Shown in pieces: positions 60,352 to 64,000 of a stretch of DNA of 64,000 bases (position 1 is the stretch's first letter; every line of letters begins with the position of its first letter). The DNA is taken from the NCBI RefSeq assembly GCF_016065055.1, contig NZ_CP065856.1:1239836-1303835 (forward strand), written 5' to 3'. A program made the position numbers and the translations under genes. Below the pieces are notes generated by a model that was given only the letters and a program-made list of their open reading frames with translations, was not told the origin of the DNA and did no database searches. This DNA is from Halosimplex litoreum (GTDB taxonomy: Archaea; Halobacteriota; Halobacteria; Halobacteriales; Haloarculaceae).

Positions 60352-62226
60352 CTACTCGAGCCGGACGCCGCCGATCCGCAGCCGGCTACTGCCGCCCTGC
60401 CAGAAGTTGAGCCGCAGCGACAGCGACGAGGACGTCCGGTCGACACCCGCCGACTCCATGTCGACCACGACCGCCGAGACCGAGGTGCCGATCGAATCGT
60501 CGGTCACGTCGGCGAGCATCCCCGACGCGCCGCCCATGCTGAAGCGAACCTCGGACTCCTCGCCCCCGTTCGCGCCGGCGACCGAGAGAACGAGCGTCGA
60601 GTAACCCGACACGTCGCGGTTGATCTGCTCCTGATACCAGCCGCCGTTGTCGTAGTCGAGCACGAGTGCGTCGCCCTCGACCTCGCCGGAACCGTTGGCG
60701 AAGCTCCCGGCCCCGCACCACTGGCCCAGATCGTTACGGTTGGCCGACCACGCCGGGTCGCCGTCGTAGTCGTTGACCACGAGGGCGTCGCCCGCGGGTG
60801 TGTCAGTCGGCGTATTCGGCGTGTCAGTGGGTGTCGGCGTCGACGTGGGCCCGCTGGGCGTCGGCGTGGCGGTGGGCGTGTCCGTGGGGGTCGGCGTCGG
60901 GGTGGGCGTCGCGGTCGGCGTCGCCGTGTCCGTCGAGGTGTCGTCGTCCGTCCCGGTGTCGACCTCGCCGGCCGGCACGTCCTCGTCGCGGTGGGCCGCG
61001 AGTTCCTCCCGCCAGAACTCGCCGTAGGGCTTGACCGACCAGTCGTGGTCGAGCATCGCCGGCCGCCACTTGCTGTCGAAACACCAGACCTGCCAGTGGA
61101 CGTCGTAGTCGGCGAAGAATTCGCGGAACTCCTGGCCCTCGTCGTCGGCGGTCCCGGTGATGTAGTTCGCGCCGTGCTCGCCCCAGCCGAACTCCGTCAT
61201 GAACACCGGTACCTCCTCGGCCGGCTCCCCGAAGTGCTCGGAGAGCGGCCGGAGGTTCTGGTGACCGTAGACGTGGCCGGTGTAGGCGAGGTTGTCGCCG
61301 TCGAACTCGTTTTTCGGTGCCTGGTAGGTCCACTGACTCCACCGGGGCGAGCCGATCAGGACCAGGTTCCGCGGCGCGTGCTCGCGGATGGTGTCGACCC
61401 ACGGCTGGGCGGCCGCCTTCCAGGTGTTCCACGTCTCGATGGCCTCGTCGTCGGTCGGCGCCACGTCGACGTTGGGCTCGTAGTGGCCCTGATAGGGGTG
61501 GATCGGCTCGTTGTACACCTCGAAGAGGACGTTGGAGTCCTCGGCGAACTCCGGGGCCACCGTCTCCCAGAACATCTGCAGCTCCTCGTCGATGCCCTCG
61601 CTGTCGTAGGCGTGTGCCTCGTCCTGGCCGCGGTGGCGGTGGTAGTCGACGATGCAGTAGACGTTGTGCTCGGCGCAGGTGTCGACGGCCGGCCGGAGGT
61701 GGTTCTGGACGTACGATTCGAGCTGTGACTGGCTGAACCCGGGAACCGGCGGGATACCGCCGGTGTCGTGACCGCCGACGTCGGTGGGCTGGATCGGGAG
61801 ACGGACGATCCGCGAGTACCACCCCTCCTCGGCGTTCGTCGCCCGCGCGATCGTCTCGTCGGCGTCCGGGCGGAACTCCTTCGCGTTCATCCGTTTGGCG
61901 TCGGGGACGTTCACTCCCCGGAGGATCACCTTGTTGTCGCTCGGGTCGCGGATCAGGTTGCCGTCGCGGTGGAGCCACGGAGTCGGGATACCGTCGGCGG
62001 CTGCGTTGCCGGTGATGCCCAGCCCGAGCGCCGTCGCGGCGCCCGCGCCCGCGGCCGTCCGCAGGAACGTGCGCCGGGAGACGGCGTCGACCCGGCGGGC
62101 GATCCCGTCGGCGTAGCCGTTCGAGGAGTCGCCGCTCGGATCGTCGGTGGATCGCTCGTCCGTCGCTACGTCGGTTCGGTCGGCTGGCGATGCGTCGGTC
62201 CGTTCGCTGGTGTGGTCGTGTGACAT
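60352..62226 (-). CDS. Tat-exported GH5 cellulase with C-terminal CBM-like domain
   Basis: The 624-residue product has an acidic leader, a twin-arginine signal (SRRTFLRTAAGAG, residues 50-62), a GH5 catalytic domain (80-395) with acid/base Glu240 in VLFEVYNEP and nucleophile Glu345 in VFMTEFGWGE, a long Thr/Pro/Asp linker (about 396-480), and a C-terminal beta-sandwich domain (about 485-624). The last domain, ending RLNFWQGGSSRLRIGGV, also occurs in the next gene. Cellulase or related beta-1,4-glucanase activity outside the cell is expected. Confidence 0.88.
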   Translation of the reverse strand: MSHDHTSERTDASPADRTDVATDERSTDDPSGDSSNGYADGIARRVDAVSRRTFLRTAAGAGAATALGLGITGNAAADGIPTPWLHRDGNLIRDPSDNKVILRGVNVPDAKRMNAKEFRPDADETIARATNAEEGWYSRIVRLPIQPTDVGGHDTGGIPPVPGFSQSQLESYVQNHLRPAVDTCAEHNVYCIVDYHRHRGQDEAHAYDSEGIDEELQMFWETVAPEFAEDSNVLFEVYNEPIHPYQGHYEPNVDVAPTDDEAIETWNTWKAAAQPWVDTIREHAPRNLVLIGSPRWSQWTYQAPKNEFDGDNLAYTGHVYGHQNLRPLSEHFGEPAEEVPVFMTEFGWGEHGANYITGTADDEGQEFREFFADYDVHWQVWCFDSKWRPAMLDHDWSVKPYGEFWREELAAHRDEDVPAGEVDTGTDDDTSTDTATPTATPTPTPTPTDTPTATPTPSGPTSTPTPTDTPNTPTDTPAGDALVVNDYDGDPAWSANRNDLGQWCGAGSFANGSGEVEGDALVLDYDNGGWYQEQINRDVSGYSTLVLSVAGANGGEESEVRFSMGGASGMLADVTDDSIGTSVSAVVVDMESAGVDRTSSSLSLRLNFWQGGSSRLRIGGVRLE

Positions 62227-62355
62227 CTGAGGATGGAGTGAGATTCGCGGTGCAGCGCCGCCGTCAGGGGCGACGACGCCGCGGCCGCGGGCGGGGTCGT
62301 GAACCGGTCACGGTCGGTTCGGGAACTGCCGCGGTCGGTTCGGGAGCGACCGGGA

Positions 62356-64000
62356 TCAGTTCGGGACGCGGTAGGTCAGGTCGACGGCGTCGACGATCGG
62401 GTCGTTGCGGTCGAGGTTCGTCTCCAGTTCGACGTGCAGCGAGTCGAGCATCGTGTCGACCAGGTCCTGACGTTCGGCGCTGGTCGACCACGCGCTGCCG
62501 TCCCGTGGCGTGCCGATCTCCATGGCGACGCTCTGGCCGGGATAGATGGTCCGCATGTGGTACGGTTCGTCGTGGTTGGCCAGCCGGACCGCGTACACCG
62601 ACAGCTCGTCGTAGTCCGGATGGTTCACCTCGATCACGTCGCGCTGGGGGTGGCCCAGCGACGCGCTCGGGCGGTGGGGGTTGTTCCAGTGACCGTCCGA
62701 GAGGTTCGAGGCGTTGCCCGACGGGCCGAGCCACCAGATGACCGCGGCGTCCTGGAAGTAGGGCACCTCGCTGGTGTTCGTGAGCTTGAGGTACTGGTTG
62801 ATGTAGCTCCCGCCGGTCTCGTGGATGCGGATCTCCGCCTCCATTGGCGCGTTGGCGGTGAAGCCGTCACCGCCCAGCGACTCGCCGGTCGCCGGGTGGA
62901 CTTTCTCGGCTGCGGCGTCGAGGAGCGGGTTCGTCTCGTCGTTGTAGAACGAATCGGAGATGCTCCCTGAACTCGCCCACTCGCGGCTGTCGTCGTACTG
63001 GGGCTGGTCGTGGGCGCGGTCGCGGACGCGGACCTCCATCGGCTGGTAGGTCCGCGCGTCGGTCGGCCAGCGGTCCTGGATCAGCTGGTCGGGGTCGTTG
63101 GTGGCCGCGGTCGGCCCCGCGGTCTCGTCCCAGACGACCGACGGCTCGTCGTGGACACCCGGATCCTCCTCCTCGTCGGGCAGCAGCGCCAGCCGCGGCA
63201 GCAGCTTCACCGTCGCGTGGGCCGGGAAGTCGTTCTCCGCGAGCTGTTTCACGTACGGTAGCGCCTGCGTGCCGAGCTGGCCGAGCGTCAGCGAACCGTC
63301 GCCGACGTTGTCCTCGACGGCGCTCACGTCGTAGTCGAACTCCTCGGCCTTCTCGGTGTCCGTCCACTCCTGGAGCTTCGAGCCCGTCTCGCCGGGCAGG
63401 TAGTCCGTGAAGCTGCGCGGCACGTAGTAGGGGTCGTCGAAGCCGTCGTAGAGCTCCGCGACCGTCGTGTCCTCGGTGATCTCCGAGGCCGCCGGCAGCG
63501 AGTCGGGCGCGGGCGGTCGCTCGGGGAACGGCACGTCCCACGTGCTCCCGCCGTCGTCCGGCGCGTCGGTGGGCGTGTCGTCGTCGGGCGTATCCGTCGG
63601 CGTGTCGTCGTCGGGCGTATCCGTCGGCGTCGGCGTGTCGTCGTCGGGCGTATCCGTCGGTGTCGACGTCGGCGTCGGCGTCGCCGTCGCGGTCGACGGC
63701 GGCGCCTCGCCGTCGCTCGTGAACGCGATCCGGTCGATCTCGACGGCGCCGGAGGCGCCCTGCCAGAAGTTGAACCGCACGGCCTTCGGGTTCTCCGGGT
63801 CGCTGCCGACCGCCGAGAGGTCGACCGACACCGTCGACCACTCCGTGCCGATGGTGTCGTCGGTGAGGTTCCCAAGCAGGTCCCTCGCGCCACCCACGTC
63901 GACCAGGAAGTCGCTCTCCTCGCCGCCGGCGTCCCCCCGGACTCGCATCGTCAGCTGGCCGTGGTCGGCGACCGACTGGCGGACGTTGCTCGCGAACCAG
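62356..64000 (-). CDS. Secreted protein with CBM-like domain, partial
   Basis: The 5' end lies beyond the window; at least 548 residues are visible. The order is a CBM-like domain (residues to about 95 of the visible part; DDTIGTEWSTVSVDLSAVG, VRFNFWQGASGAVEI), a linker of TPTDTPDDD repeats, and a C-terminal domain of about 400 residues with EASDITEDTT-like and HDEPSVVWDETAG, QDAAVIWWLGPSGNASNL and ANHDEPYHMRTIYPGQSV. No catalytic motif was recognised. The CBM-like domain is shared with the neighbouring GH5. Confidence 0.75.
   Translation of the reverse strand, partial: WFASNVRQSVADHGQLTMRVRGDAGGEESDFLVDVGGARDLLGNLTDDTIGTEWSTVSVDLSAVGSDPENPKAVRFNFWQGASGAVEIDRIAFTSDGEAPPSTATATPTPTSTPTDTPDDDTPTPTDTPDDDTPTDTPDDDTPTDAPDDGGSTWDVPFPERPPAPDSLPAASEITEDTTVAELYDGFDDPYYVPRSFTDYLPGETGSKLQEWTDTEKAEEFDYDVSAVEDNVGDGSLTLGQLGTQALPYVKQLAENDFPAHATVKLLPRLALLPDEEEDPGVHDEPSVVWDETAGPTAATNDPDQLIQDRWPTDARTYQPMEVRVRDRAHDQPQYDDSREWASSGSISDSFYNDETNPLLDAAAEKVHPATGESLGGDGFTANAPMEAEIRIHETGGSYINQYLKLTNTSEVPYFQDAAVIWWLGPSGNASNLSDGHWNNPHRPSASLGHPQRDVIEVNHPDYDELSVYAVRLANHDEPYHMRTIYPGQSVAMEIGTPRDGSAWSTSAERQDLVDTMLDSLHVELETNLDRNDPIVDAVDLTYRVPN

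Noticed and set aside
60301-61728. 475-residue plus-strand frame
   Set aside because: It is the antisense shadow of the GH5 gene.

Overview
The window is a piece of a haloarchaeal chromosome (class Halobacteria, family Haloarculaceae-like; the genus cannot be fixed from the sequence). Reasons: very high G+C, strongly acidic proteins, AT-rich TATA boxes about 27-30 bases before start codons (leaderless transcripts), Tat-type lipoproteins, and archaeal or haloarchaeal markers (FttA/aCPSF1, CdrL-CdrS-FtsZ2, NcsA, Rio2, CobY, HTH_10 bacterioopsin-activator-like regulators, NuoCD fusion). No rRNA or CRISPR array was seen; there is one tRNA (Tyr).

Layout. 0.3-3.1 kb: SRPBCC protein, two divergent paralogous Tat lipoproteins sharing a new-looking domain, Hsp20. 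3.2-8.3 kb: a large PAS/GAF/HTH_10 regulator, a small wHTH regulator behind a paired palindrome, two small Cys-rich proteins, a truncated haemoglobin and NikR. 8.5-11.8 kb: FttA (transcription-termination RNase), then a MinD-like ATPase with a partner. 11.8-25.9 kb: cobalamin genes (cbiP; cobA; cbiZ-cobD; HAD-cbiB-cobS-cobY), all on the minus strand, interleaved with two Tat lipoproteins, a methyltransferase and an ABC exporter. 26-28.3 kb: small zinc-ribbon protein, FNT-family channel, tRNA-Tyr with a duplicated 3' end. 28.4-30.7 kb: cell-division locus cdrL, cdrS, ftsZ2 with an inverted-repeat operator candidate. 31-44.8 kb: NcsA, sensor kinase, endonuclease IV, a membrane wHTH regulator between two exported proteins, FAD oxidoreductase, membrane protein, methyltransferase, M29 aminopeptidase, lipoate ligase. 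44.7-47.1 kb: decayed tandem duplication (HTH_10 - membrane protein - lplA). 47.2-54.7 kb: solitary nuoCD, DoxX/HxlR pair, TrmB-like regulator and a family-5 solute-binding lipoprotein without permeases, Rio2. 54.7-59.6 kb: lower-G+C island (toxin-antitoxin-like pair, ParB-like protein, wHTH protein, DDE transposase). 59.6-64 kb: DoxX, a Tat-exported GH5 cellulase and an adjacent secreted protein carrying the same C-terminal/carbohydrate-binding-like domain (cut by the window end).

How genes work together: CbiP, CbiB, CobD, CobY, CobS, CobA and CbiZ cover late cobamide assembly and salvage; CdrL and CdrS are expected to control FtsZ2; the GH5 and its neighbour look like a polysaccharide-use locus.

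Most notable non-gene structure: three copies (about 15.94-16.30, 41.32-41.82 and 45.83-46.38 kb) of a modular intergenic element built of variable hairpins in a fixed order, whose stems differ in sequence between copies yet stay paired. It carries no credible gene and is the best candidate here for an undescribed system. Other strong observations are a symmetric 40-bp operator beside the membrane wHTH regulator, the GTAAGACG inverted repeats upstream of cdrS-ftsZ2, the twin CTAGTCGACTAG palindromes 42 bp apart, and the tRNA-Tyr att-like scar.
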